Source: Lotus japonicus (Eukaryota; Streptophyta; Magnoliopsida; Fabales; Fabaceae). Taken from it: DNA of 64,000 nt. Positions within the stretch are counted from its first letter, which is position 1. Each line of letters begins with the position of its first letter. Position numbers and translations under genes: made by a program. The DNA lies in assembly GCF_012489685.1 (NCBI RefSeq), contig NC_080043.1, positions 57,310,289 to 57,374,288 of the forward strand, given 5' to 3'. The notes under the pieces are model-generated. The model was given only the letters and a program-made list of their open reading frames with translations, was not told the origin of the DNA and did no database searches. Positions 54,740 to 64,000 of the stretch are shown in pieces.

Positions 54740-56684
54740 AAGATTGCAACCAGTTATTGGGAGGTTATGTGTGTTATGTTTTTACGTCTTATGGAGTAAA
54801 ATATGTTTGGTCTATGTAGTATGTTTAGTGATAAGTAGGTTGTTGTTCACCCTAATGTGGTTGGAGGTTAATGTTACCAGTACTATGTAAGATCTTAGTT
54901 TAATTTCTCAATATGTTAGATAATACATCAATGTTGTTTGGATTGCACCCCAAGTCTTCAACGTAGCGAATTCTATTTTATATTTAAGAAGCTAATAAAA
55001 GAATTGGTAAACAACAATTTTATTAAGTATTAACCTATAAATCATATTGGCAAGGCTTTTATTGCTAAAATATATGCTAATTCCTGATGTAGATATGTAG
55101 TGATTTTGAAAGTTATAATAGATTGCTTAATTAACTTCAAGATATTGTAGTTTTTGAAAATATTTAAAATTATGTTAGAACTAATTATCACACGCTATTA
55201 AGAAGCAAGTTAAGTTAATCAGTTTATACTATATGTATTAATATTATTGTGTCCCACATGGTGGTATGTCTTGGTGGTTATAATTATTTGAATCTCAAAT
55301 GGGGGTAGAATTGCATATAAGGAGCAGTATTCATATGGAATAAAAACATGTTTAAAGTCAGTTTTGTTATCACAGTTATATATGTATGTGTAAGAAGTAA
55401 AGGTTTTATTCTTGCCATAACTGGTGATAATTAGAGCAAACATAAATATTCATGATGGAGTTCAAATCCAGACATCATCAGTATCACCCTATCGTAACAT
55501 TTAATGTGTCCTTAAAAAACCAACAACATGAATAAGTTAATTAATGGGGTACCGTGAAGACAAGTTGTTACTAACTTTGAATGTCAAGTTCCAGGATTTG
55601 TATTACAGGGAGCCATTTAATAAGCAATAATTTGTATGTTCAACTTTAATTCCTGTGAAAGCAGATTTGACTATGATGATATTGCATTGGGCTACATCAA
55701 ACAAATCGTTCCAAATCTGCAGTTGGTCAAAGCATTAAATGCAGTTACAGTTGCATCCAGTGTCAACCTAATTCCAACTCATTATTGTAGGTAATTTATC
55801 GAAAAATATCTAAAATATTTAGTGGTGGGGATGACTGGGCCTTATTTTCCCGCCTTCTAAAAACCGTGCACAAACCATCATAATTTCGTGTTGCAATACT
55901 AATTTTTGATCTGTTCTATTTTCAAACTATTGGTTGCATGTCAGTCGTGAAGTAGAAACCTTTCAATGGCCTATTTTTTGGGTTATCACATCTACTTAAC
56001 ACAAGGCTTGAACCTTTGGTGTTTTTATCACATAAGTTATCTATTCCTATATATATATCCTTGGTTGCTAACATTTGGTCCTTGGTATTCAGCAAGGAAA
56101 ATTATCAGTTTGTTCCCTTTCACCTCAAAAATGGATGGTGATCCTATTTTGTCCACCGATGGCTACAAGAGTTTCATTTTCACAGTGAACCATCCAAGAG
56201 AGGCGATAGCAAGGATCATGCACTTTTTTATCTTTAATGTTTCCCTTCTCCCTCCTCTTTAAATGCTCTTTGTCTCTACACTTTTTGCATGCATCATCAT
56301 CATATCTTCCATCACTCATTTCACCATGACGAAACAAGGTTAGTTGATAACTTTGTTCGCATTGTGTCATGTAGGAAATTGTATTAGTTGTTTATGCAAG
56401 ATTTGTTGAACCAAATTGGTTCATTTGCGACAAATTGGTTCATTCCTAATTCTATTCTTTTGTTTTATCATAGTGTTGGTTGTATAAGGGTAGTAGTAGC
56501 TTCATCTGCCCACCAATTGCATGATCTATTGAGTAATACTCAGCTTTTGTTCTTGATACCATTGATTTTATTTAGGGTTTACTCTTTGTTGTAATGTTGA
56601 GATGATTAAATTTGTATTGTTGTTTTATCTTAATGTTGATGCCCAAATTTATTATACCAATAGTTTTAAACTGCCCACCAAGTG
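54740..56684. other. Intergenic AT-rich DNA
   Basis: About 1.9 kb in which no gene, RNA gene or complete mobile element could be supported. Short ORFs here have no recognisable motifs and unlikely composition. Confidence 0.5.
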
Positions 56685-57048
56685 TAGGATTGTTCATGGT
56701 TCTCTGAGAACCGAAGCTAACCAAGAACCGAACCGAAAACCGAACCGTTTAAGAACCGAACCTTTAAGAACCAAACCAAACTCGAACCTAAATTGAAAAA
56801 CTGGTTCGGTAACCGAACCAAAATATCAACTACCAATTCAGGTTTAGTTCGGTTCGAACCATAGTATATCGGTTCGGTTTGGTTCGAACCATCTATAAAT
56901 ATGCATATTTTACCGAACTGGTTAACTAAAATTTGAAACCGGTTCGGTTCGGTTCGAACCATACTATATCGGTTCGGTTCGGTTCTCTCGAACTAAAATT
57001 TTGGTTCAGGTTCGGTTCAAGCAAAGAACCGAACCATGAACAGTCCTG
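56685..57048. mobile_element. hAT-type MITE with GGTTCGGTTC repeats (364 bp)
   Basis: Perfect 8-bp target duplication accaagtg (56677-56684 and 57049-57056). Terminal inverted repeats are TAGGATTGTTCATGGTTC and, reversed, CAGGACTGTTCATGGTTC, of the hAT form. The interior consists of many GAACCGAACC units on the left and GGTTCGGTTC units on the right, so almost the whole element is self-complementary. Confidence 0.85.
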
Positions 57049-57056
57049 ACCAAGTG

Positions 57057-57579
57057 CATGAATTGTTCACTAATATCCACATTTGATCAGCAACAACATC
57101 AAGTGAAATATAGGACATAATACACCATAAATAAATAACTTCCACCAAAGGAATCATATATGTAGTGTGTATATAACTATGTTGGACCTTAAGTAAATAT
57201 AAAAGTTAAGATTATAAGGGGTATATAAATATTAGCATATATTAGAGTGTGAGTATATATTAATTACTTGTATAATAATAATATATGCTTTAGAGTTTTC
57301 ACCTCATAGACCATGACATAGTGGTGATTTTACTAGCCCGTTGTCGTCGTTTCTTTGGGTGTTATCTAAATATTACATTATTAGGTTAAGGGAGCGTGGT
57401 AATAGAAAAATATGTATGCCCTAGTGTCTTGATCAGCTATAAATATTAGTTTGTGTTATGCATGTAAATAACTTCTATATGTTTTCAAGTAAGTTATTAG
57501 AGCATGATCATTACTAATTTATCATGATTCACTCTTACTTCCGTACGATGCATGGGGTTACTACCACGGTGTCCCATAA
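57057..57579. other. Intergenic AT-rich DNA
   Basis: No gene or defined repeat seen between the hAT and MULE-type MITEs. Confidence 0.5.
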
Positions 57580-57589
57580 TTTTATCATA

Positions 57590-57762
57590 GAGTAATGATT
57601 TTTTCACACTTCACTTTCTCTTCCATCTCATTTTCATACATTTTTCTTCCTACCTCTCTCTGCATTTTCTGTCACATCACATATCATATCACTCCTTTCT
57701 CTCTTTTCTCTTCATATTACTCAAGGTGGAGGTGGAAAACATATGTCCACCGAACATTATTC
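57590..57762. mobile_element. MULE-type MITE, copy 2 (173 bp)
   Basis: Same ends and interior as 42617-42790, at moderate divergence. Flanked by ttttatcata on both sides (57580-57589 and 57763-57772), a 10-bp duplication. Confidence 0.85.
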
Positions 57763-58099
57763 TTTTATCATATATCCACAGCAAAAAGAACTTGCTAAGG
57801 TTCCAGTCTTTGATCTTGTGCGCTTATTAAATTGCAAATGATAATAAGGTTAAGAGACATAAACCTTGAGTAACATTAAAGTTGCTAGTTGAGGGAGTCC
57901 CCATAATTAGCAAGTAGTAGAAGGTGAACTTATTCTTCCGAAAAAGTTTGAAAAAAGAAATATTAATTTTTATTTTAAACCATTTGATTGATCTAATAAA
58001 ACTATTATTTAATCGGATAATAATATTACTGTTTACTTTATTAGCTTAATTCATCTAGACCACAAATATATACACGATAATTTAGTGGGAATGTCGATA

Positions 58100-58640
58100 T
58101 GCATAAATCTACAGACGATCCGAACTTTTCCTCAATTGATAAGTATGCATAGATTTCAAATGTTGAGGATCCGACTTCCGCTACAAATGATCCGGTCTTT
58201 TCTTCAATTAATAAGTATGATTAGATTTCAGATGCAGAGGATCCAGACTTCCGCTAGATCGATCAACCTGGCTGAAATAAAATAAAATAACATTAATTAA
58301 CCGCTCGATCAATATGACTAGAAGAATGCATAAATTTCAGGTGCAGTGAATCCAAACTTCTGCTCGACCAGTCAAGACGAAAAAAATGTTAAAACTAGAA
58401 TATATTAACTATACAGTCAACACAAGTAGAAGAATGCATAGATTTCAGATGTATGACCAAACTTCTGCTTGTTCGGTCAACACGATTAAATCAATATAAA
58501 ATAATGTTAAAACTAAAATATATCAACTGCTTAGTTAACACGAGTAGAAGGATGTATAGATTTCAGATGCAGAGGATTCATACACCTGCTTGATTTGTCA
58601 ACACGAATAAAATAAAATAAATATAATATAATAAAGAAAT
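58100..58640. repeat. Degenerate minisatellite, about five units of roughly 110 bp
   Basis: Recurring phrases are GCATAGATTTCAGATG, CCAAACTTCTGCT and GGTCAACACGA, followed by AT-rich filler with AATGTTAAAACTA. The first units (58100-58260) are shorter. Non-coding. Confidence 0.7.
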
Positions 58641-59072
58641 GTCAAAACAAAAATATATTGCAAAATAATAAAAAGTAAAATAACAAAAATCGTATAATCT
58701 AACCCAAAATAAAATTTAAATATATTTGTTGACACCAAAATATTAACAACTCATAACAACTAGAAATATGTATGCCTTTGATATGAATTGATATGAGGTA
58801 GGTATTTCATAGCCGAGACAAATAGAATAGCCAATAGCTTTGCACCTCTCTCCGGATGAGATTATGGACAAGTACACAGGTATGGATTTGATGGGATAAG
58901 AAATTTGCAAAACATTGATTCAGAATCTAGGTTTATCATGTTAAAAATTAGATATGAGATCGTTCCTTAATAATAAGAGCAGTCGTTACAAGTATAAGAC
59001 TAGTTTTCAATTTTTGATTTGTTATTTTTGTTTTCAAAGACTCATATAAATTAAGCATGATAAACAAGTGAA
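58641..59072. other. Intergenic AT-rich DNA
   Basis: No gene seen. Confidence 0.5.
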
Positions 59073-59240
59073 CCTACTAGGGTGGCGTAGTGGTTTGACT
59101 CTTAATTCCTTAAGTATGTGACTCAGGGTTTGAATCCAAACTCTTGTGAATGAAAAAAATTTATTAGACAAACTCCTACCATCTACTGTATTGATCATGG
59201 GGCGATGAATTAGTCTCACAACTACATACTATCAAATACC
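59073..59240 (+). mobile_element. SINE, tRNA-derived
   Basis: A-box-like TGGCGTAGTGG at about 59083 and B-box-like GGGTTTGAATCC at about 59127, then a tRNA-unrelated body and an A-rich end near 59230. The spacing fits a polymerase III promoter. It does not fold as a complete tRNA, so a SINE is preferred over a tRNA gene. Confidence 0.55.
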
Positions 59241-60330
59241 AAGAAAAGAAAAGTGGGTTCAAAATAAGTGCAAGCGAAATTCTTGTCTTCTTTATTTTAA
59301 TTTCCTTTCCCAAAAAGTTTAAAAGGAATAAAAATAGTTTCGCAAATTTTAATACAAAATGGTGACAACTTTCCACAACCAAAATAACTTGCTACCCATG
59401 AGTCTTTTATCTTGCTTATTAAATTTTAAATGATACATAATAAGATTGTGAAACATAACCTTAAATGATATCAACATGTTGTATAATAAAATAGAGTCCT
59501 TATTCTGATCAATGAGACACTTCTCATAAAAACTCACTCTCATTAAGTCACATCAGCATTATTTTAATTAATTGATTAAAACTGTCGGATCACTCTTTCG
59601 CCAGATCTCTTTCTCTCTTTCATCAAACACAGGTTCTCTAAATCATGGGTGTCATGTAGCGGTTACCCCTCAGATTTAGTCTATCCTTCTTAAGGATGGT
59701 CTAGGAAGTTCTTAATTTTTAGTGTCTTCCTTTTCTGTTTTGTTAATTTTCTGAAGCACCTAAAAAAAACTAAACTAGTACAAATGATAAGCAAGTCTTC
59801 TCTTTATTTAACTCGTTGGAAGCTCCAAAAGAAATAAAAGTTCTTCACAAAGTTCTAACCATGAACTCGATGATGACTACTACGTTGTTGCGAAGTTTAA
59901 TCATCCATCCCCTAAAGAACTCGTTAACCTCCAAGTCTTTGATCTTGCTTACCAAATTGTGAATGATATTAAGATTTTTAAGTACAGGGCCATGTATAGA
60001 TGTTTTGAGGTCTAAGACCAAAATGTTAAAGTGATTTTCCTGTGACAATAATTTTAAAATGCTTAATATATAATGTAAATTATGATTTCTTTTATATTAA
60101 TGTTCTAGTTTGTTAAGCTGCGAAATCATTTATTTACAATCAAGTAATTCTAACATTTCAGATCTGAGATAGACTTGAATGAGGTGAGATTGAAAACCCC
60201 ATTCTGATTACTATATTATGCCTTATAACATGTATTTTTTGAAGGTAGAATTATAACCCATTATATTTCATTGAAATGTTTATAGGAGCACATAGGGATA
60301 CCATTAGATTTTTACTCCAAACACAAGTCT
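59241..60330. other. Intergenic DNA
   Basis: No gene supported; short ORFs are AT-rich and lack motifs. Two short similar phrases (CTTGCTTA-CAAATTGTGAATGAT-like near 59940 and TTGCTTATTAAATTTTAAATGAT near 59414) suggest an old local duplication. Confidence 0.4.
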
Positions 60331-60339
60331 GATATGGGG

Positions 60340-61010
60340 GAAATATTCATGTCATTGATGTTGTAGGAGGTAGTTTATATTTCAAGGTTTTATATGGTAA
60401 CAAGGGAGAATTGATCTGGGATTTTGTTAGTGTGCTTTTAAAGTTGCATGGACTAAAAGCGAAGCATTTTTGTGATTTTTATTACGACAGAAGAAATAAA
60501 TTTTAGGTAAAATTGTTAGATGTGCAGTTGAATGAAATTAGGTATGGGGTTGAGTCCTCCAAAAGGATAAAAAATTCTGAAAGAAGCCTCAAAGGCAAGG
60601 CAGTGTGTGTAGAACAATCAATGCCTACTGAAGTGGTTCTTGATGTTCTTGTGTTGTCAGATTCAAGTGAGGGTTCTTTAGGTGAGGTGCCTTGCGGTAT
60701 TGTATCAAGCGATGAAGAGGATTCAAATTTGGCATGGGGTAGTGGGCACGAAGATGATGATGTTGAACGCTCCATTCAAGTATTTGACAAAACATTTACT
60801 AAATCGATGGTTTATGGAAACCAGACTTTGGAAATTTCTAACACATTTTTATTACTCAAATTTATTAGTTTGTTATCATTTTACACATTATATGTAATAA
60901 AAGTGCATTTATTTTTCAGTCGTTGCCAACAAAGTATGTTCAACATCATGTTAGGCAGTATTGGAACTCTATTATCTTCCAGACTCCTGAGGGTAAGTGG
61001 TATGCATGTG
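60340..61010 (+). pseudogene. B3-domain-like gene fragment
   Basis: One frame reads GGSLYFKVLYGNKGELIW through HFCDFYYDRRNKF and a TAG, then VKLLDVQLNEIRYGV, an acidic serine-rich linker (SSDEEDSNLAWGSGHEDDD) and FDKTFTKSMVYGNQTLEI. After an apparent small intron with acceptor near 60920, SLPTKYVQHHVRQYWNSII follows, with TPEGKWYAC. The last two pieces have the pattern of a plant B3 DNA-binding domain. The internal stop and missing ends suggest a pseudogene. Family assignment is tentative. Confidence 0.4.
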
Positions 61011-61978
61011 TGATAAGTGTCAAATTTACGTGTTTTTCATTATCATCATAGGCACTTATTTGACCTATATGCTCTCATTATTGATCATTTTATCCCCAAA
61101 GTAGCTTGCTTAGAGAATATGTAGTTTTAACATAAAAATAATGTAAATATTATGCTTTTAATATTTAATGTCTTAATTTTGATGAAGGAGTAAAATGAAG
61201 ATTCACTTGAAGAAGACTTGAATCTTGAGTAAGAAAAGAAAGTGAGGAAGTTGGCTCAAAGTTGGCTTGAGCGGACTGAAAACAGAATAGAAAAAGATGT
61301 AAAGGAAAGAGTTCGCTCAAAGTGCGCCACCATTTTACAGTAGATTTTCAGCATAGTTCGCTTGAGCCAACTTGAGTTAGCTTGAACCAACTAAAGGCGG
61401 TTTTAACTACTTCAGCATGAAGAAAGGTTCGCTTGAGCCAGCTTAGCTTGGCTTGAGCCAACTATGGTCGGCCAGAAACTCTATAAAAGGCCAGACCACG
61501 ATATTGTAAGGATCTCTCCCATTCTCTTCTAATTTCTCCCACTTTTGGCACCAAAACAGAGCTAGGGAGTTGGGCTTCCTTGAGGAGAGGTCCTTGAGTC
61601 TAGGATTGACATATTGAAGCTCCGGAGCGTGGCGACAACCGCCGAAGGACCGTGACAACCTCTCGAAGGCGATGGAAAGCTTGGGAAAGCTTCTACCGCC
61701 GTGGATCCTTCGCCGTTCTTCTGGGTTTCATCTCTTCTTCCTTATCCCTTGTCCATGTTGTTTCTATTTTTGTATTTAGATTATTGAAACTTGATTCTTT
61801 GATTTGTTGTAAACTCATTCATTAATGTAAATGGAAATATTTCATGTATGGTGTTTCTTTCTATGCTTCATGCTTCTAACTTATCAATTGATAATCAAAA
61901 GAGTTTCACTAATTTATAAATAGATCGAGAGGTTGATATGATTTTGTGAATGCTTAGATAAATGAAAGTAGAGCGTCT
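61011..61978. other. Non-coding repeat-like region
   Basis: Starts TGATAAGTGTCAAATTT, which resembles a legume LTR start, and contains several GCTTGAGCCAACTTGAG-like repeats (61260-61460). It is interrupted by the solo LTR and resumes after 63363. Ends and class could not be defined. Confidence 0.35.
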
Positions 61979-63357
61979 TGATATGTAAATAAGTAACACA
62001 AGAAAGGGGGGGTTTGAATTGTGTTCTTAAAAATTACTTGTTAAAACTTTAGTTTATGAAAAGAAGATAAGTTCTTAAGAGAATTGTTCTGGTGACTTTT
62101 CAAAAACTGTTTAGTGCAGCGGAAGTAAGTAAATAGAGCAGAACGATCAGCACACAGGAATTTATACTGGTTCACCCTAAACGATTGGGCTACGTCCAGT
62201 ACTTGGCCACCACCAAGATTTTCACTAGCAAGTATCAAGGACTTCTCCAATACAAGTATTAGACAGGACTTCTCCAAGTATTATCACGGACTTCTCCAAG
62301 TATTGTACAGGACTCCTCCTAGTATTATCACGGACTTCTCCAAGTATTGTACAGGACTCCTCCTACAATCAACAAGATTGTTTGGCTCTACAAGAAATCT
62401 CTTCTCAAAAGAGTTGGTGTAGACAATTTATGGCACTGGAACTCTTCAAGTGTTTTGGGTTCTGAAAGGACGTTGGAACACACAAGAGTTCAGAATCTAA
62501 GAGAGAAGTAAGAGAAGAGGTTTGACTCTTTTAAGGTTTGGTATTCTCTCTTGATTTAGCAGAGGTATGAGATCGGATTTGACTCTTAGGAAATCTGCTG
62601 TGAGCTTTTAATGCTTTGAAGAATGTTTTGATTAACTGCTCTGAGTTCTTTCTTTTCTTGCAATAAATTTTTCTCTTCTTATCTTCTTCAATCTTCAGAT
62701 ATGTCCTTTATATATGATCTTGCTAGTTGTGTAGCCGTTGAGACACAAAATCTGGCCGTTGTTTGTAGCCGTTGTGAGTGTCATCTAACCATTGATTCAA
62801 ATCTCTGGTTGGTAGCTTCATTAAATGCATGCTGCTGTTCAAAGCTATCCTTTAGCCAAAAAGGTGTACTTTGTCAGCTAGTAGGTGGTGATAGCTTTGG
62901 GCTACTTTGCAGAAGAGAGACATTTTGGAAAAGTGATGTTGACGTGTTGTCCTTTTTCCTCTTCATTGGTCATCGAGACTTCTCTCTTCAAAGGTAAATC
63001 AGTTTGCACGTGACCAGATTAGTTTCCTTCTGACTAAAGCATGGGGCAAATAGTTGAGATACAATTTTGACTTTCCCGCTCAAAGGCTTCTTCTGAAATT
63101 CTGAGGTATGACGTGGCATGAAACGATACAGAATAAGTGTCTTCCTTGTTTACTGGACGATGCGGTCATATCTTGCGTAAACTTCTTTTTCCTTATAAGG
63201 CTTAGACATATTCGTTGAAGCATGCGACCTTATAATATATATTTCCTGAAAAATGTCATTAACATCTGGAATTAGATTTTAGTAGAGAAAAGTATTTATA
63301 AAAATTGTTAGGATCAAAATAAGATTGAAACACGTTGTAACACGTTTGAACTTAACA
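61979..63357 (-). mobile_element. Sirevirus-type solo LTR (1379 bp)
   Basis: Flanked by the 5-bp duplication cgtct (61974-61978 and 63358-63362). Starts TGATATG and ends TTAACA on the plus strand. Near the left end it has AAGAAAGGGGGGGTTTGAATTG and then ACTGGTTCACCC, paralleling the layout of the Sirevirus LTRs at 25253 and 36285, but the sequence is different. No internal region is present, so it is a solo LTR formed by LTR recombination. Confidence 0.8.
62222..62366. repeat. Tandem repeats in solo LTR
   Basis: Units of about 20-45 bp alternate ATTATCACGGACTTCTCC and TATTGTACAGGACTCCTCC phrases. Confidence 0.7.
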
Positions 63358-63362
63358 CGTCT

Positions 63363-64000
63363 ATGTCTTAGGTCACAACACTGTGTTAAAGTTTTACTTT
63401 CCTTGCTTCAAGTATCGATTGATTTGCGTTAGATTTCCGAGTACTAGCATGAGATCGGGAGATAATTGCGGGTCCAGTTCAAGAGAGAAACCACTCACAT
63501 AATCAATTGTTTTAAGGTGAGAATGTCTTAGGTAAGAGCAATAGAGGATTTCCACGTGATAGGCGAGGTTCTGAGTTCTAATAGGAGTTTCTGGAGTGAC
63601 AACGGAGATTCGCAAGCCTAGGGTACATTTTCTTAGCAAGGATTGGCCATTGGGAATATCTTTGAGAAAGAAATTGAGTTGTAGTGTTCCTTTTGGTTTT
63701 CTAGATGGTAAGGGATTACATCTGGGAATTCCAACAAATCGCACCGTCTTCACGACAAATCATTTCCATCTACCCAGATTCATCTCACCATCTCCTCTTC
63801 CTTCATCTTCTTCATCATCAAAGGACCCAGATTCCACCGTCGCACCACCGAACCTTCGCCCTCCGCCGCACCACCGCCCTCCTCTTTCATCTTCTTCATC
63901 ATCAAAGGACCCAGATCTCCTCTTTCTCTCTTTCTCTTTTTCGTGATGGGGGTTGGGTTTCGGGTTGGGGTGAGGGGGTGAGGGTGAGATTGCAGGTTGC
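63363..64000. other. Non-coding region at right end
   Basis: Resumes the sequence interrupted by the solo LTR. From 63797 to 63915 a direct repeat of about 85 bp (TTCATCATCAAAGGACCCAG at both ends) lies in CT-rich DNA. An ORF over it is a Ser/Pro-rich low-complexity product and is not called. Confidence 0.45.

Noticed and set aside
59073..59150. tRNA gene
   Set aside because: A and B box-like motifs are present, but a cloverleaf with acceptor stem is not; a SINE is the simpler explanation.
63596..63946. Ser/Pro-rich 116-codon ORF at right edge
   Set aside because: Low-complexity translation of CT-rich direct repeats, with no motif; the window ends before context could help.

Overview
The window is plant nuclear DNA. 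The evidence is plant LTR retrotransposons of several lineages (Tekay/Del-type chromoviruses, a Sirevirus-type copia, a Tat-type gypsy), a plant-specific GRAS gene, plant MITEs and Helitron-like ends. The SIRE1-like copia and the style of the RPA-like and ABCG-like sequences suggest a dicot, probably a legume; that is inference. A 100-base run of N marks an assembly gap.

Layout. 1-4068 is the 3' end (pol tail and truncated LTR) of a long-LTR Tekay-type gypsy, here family A. After about 620 bp of AT-rich spacer, a second family A element lies in the opposite orientation. Its 4.1-kb 3' LTR is at 4688-8776, gag-pol at 8814-13253 (minus strand), and its 5' LTR starts at 13467. That 5' LTR is split by a complete nested gypsy of a related family B (14298-24000, 2520-bp LTRs, 5-bp target duplication gtcct). 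It resumes at 24006 and is cut at 25253 by a Sirevirus-type copia. The copia reads on the minus strand: 3' LTR, antisense minigene, envelope-like ORF and RNase H lie left of the gap; gag, pol and 5' LTR lie right of it. The gap flanks duplicate each other and the outer flanks do not match, so two different copia copies seem to have been joined. 37499 to about 42560 is a gutted Tat-type gypsy with gag, protease and a decayed antisense ORF but no RT or integrase.

From about 42.6 kb the window becomes gene space. It holds an intact intronless GRAS gene of the LISCL type (44009-46045), a kinase gene fragment, and a multi-exon RPA70-like gene or pseudogene (48275 to about 54740). The 4.2-kb intron of that gene holds an ABCG/PDR fragment, another exon-like segment and two Helitron-type 3' hairpins. 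Further right are a hAT-type MITE, two copies of one MULE-type MITE (each with target duplication), a SINE, a minisatellite, a B3-like fragment and a Sirevirus-type solo LTR with target duplication.

Most unusual content. First, the LTRs of families A and B both carry tandem arrays of short hairpins in which the apical sequence is constant while the two stem arms change together. Second, a few hundred bases downstream in both families there is an LTR-embedded ORF whose protein is alignable without gaps (about 60% identical over 71 residues); in family A it ends in an acidic SUMO-interaction-like tail. Together they suggest a structured leader plus an extra small protein made upstream of gag. 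Third, the copia carries an antisense minigene with its own TATA box, a 130-aa coiled-coil ORF and an AATAAA signal.
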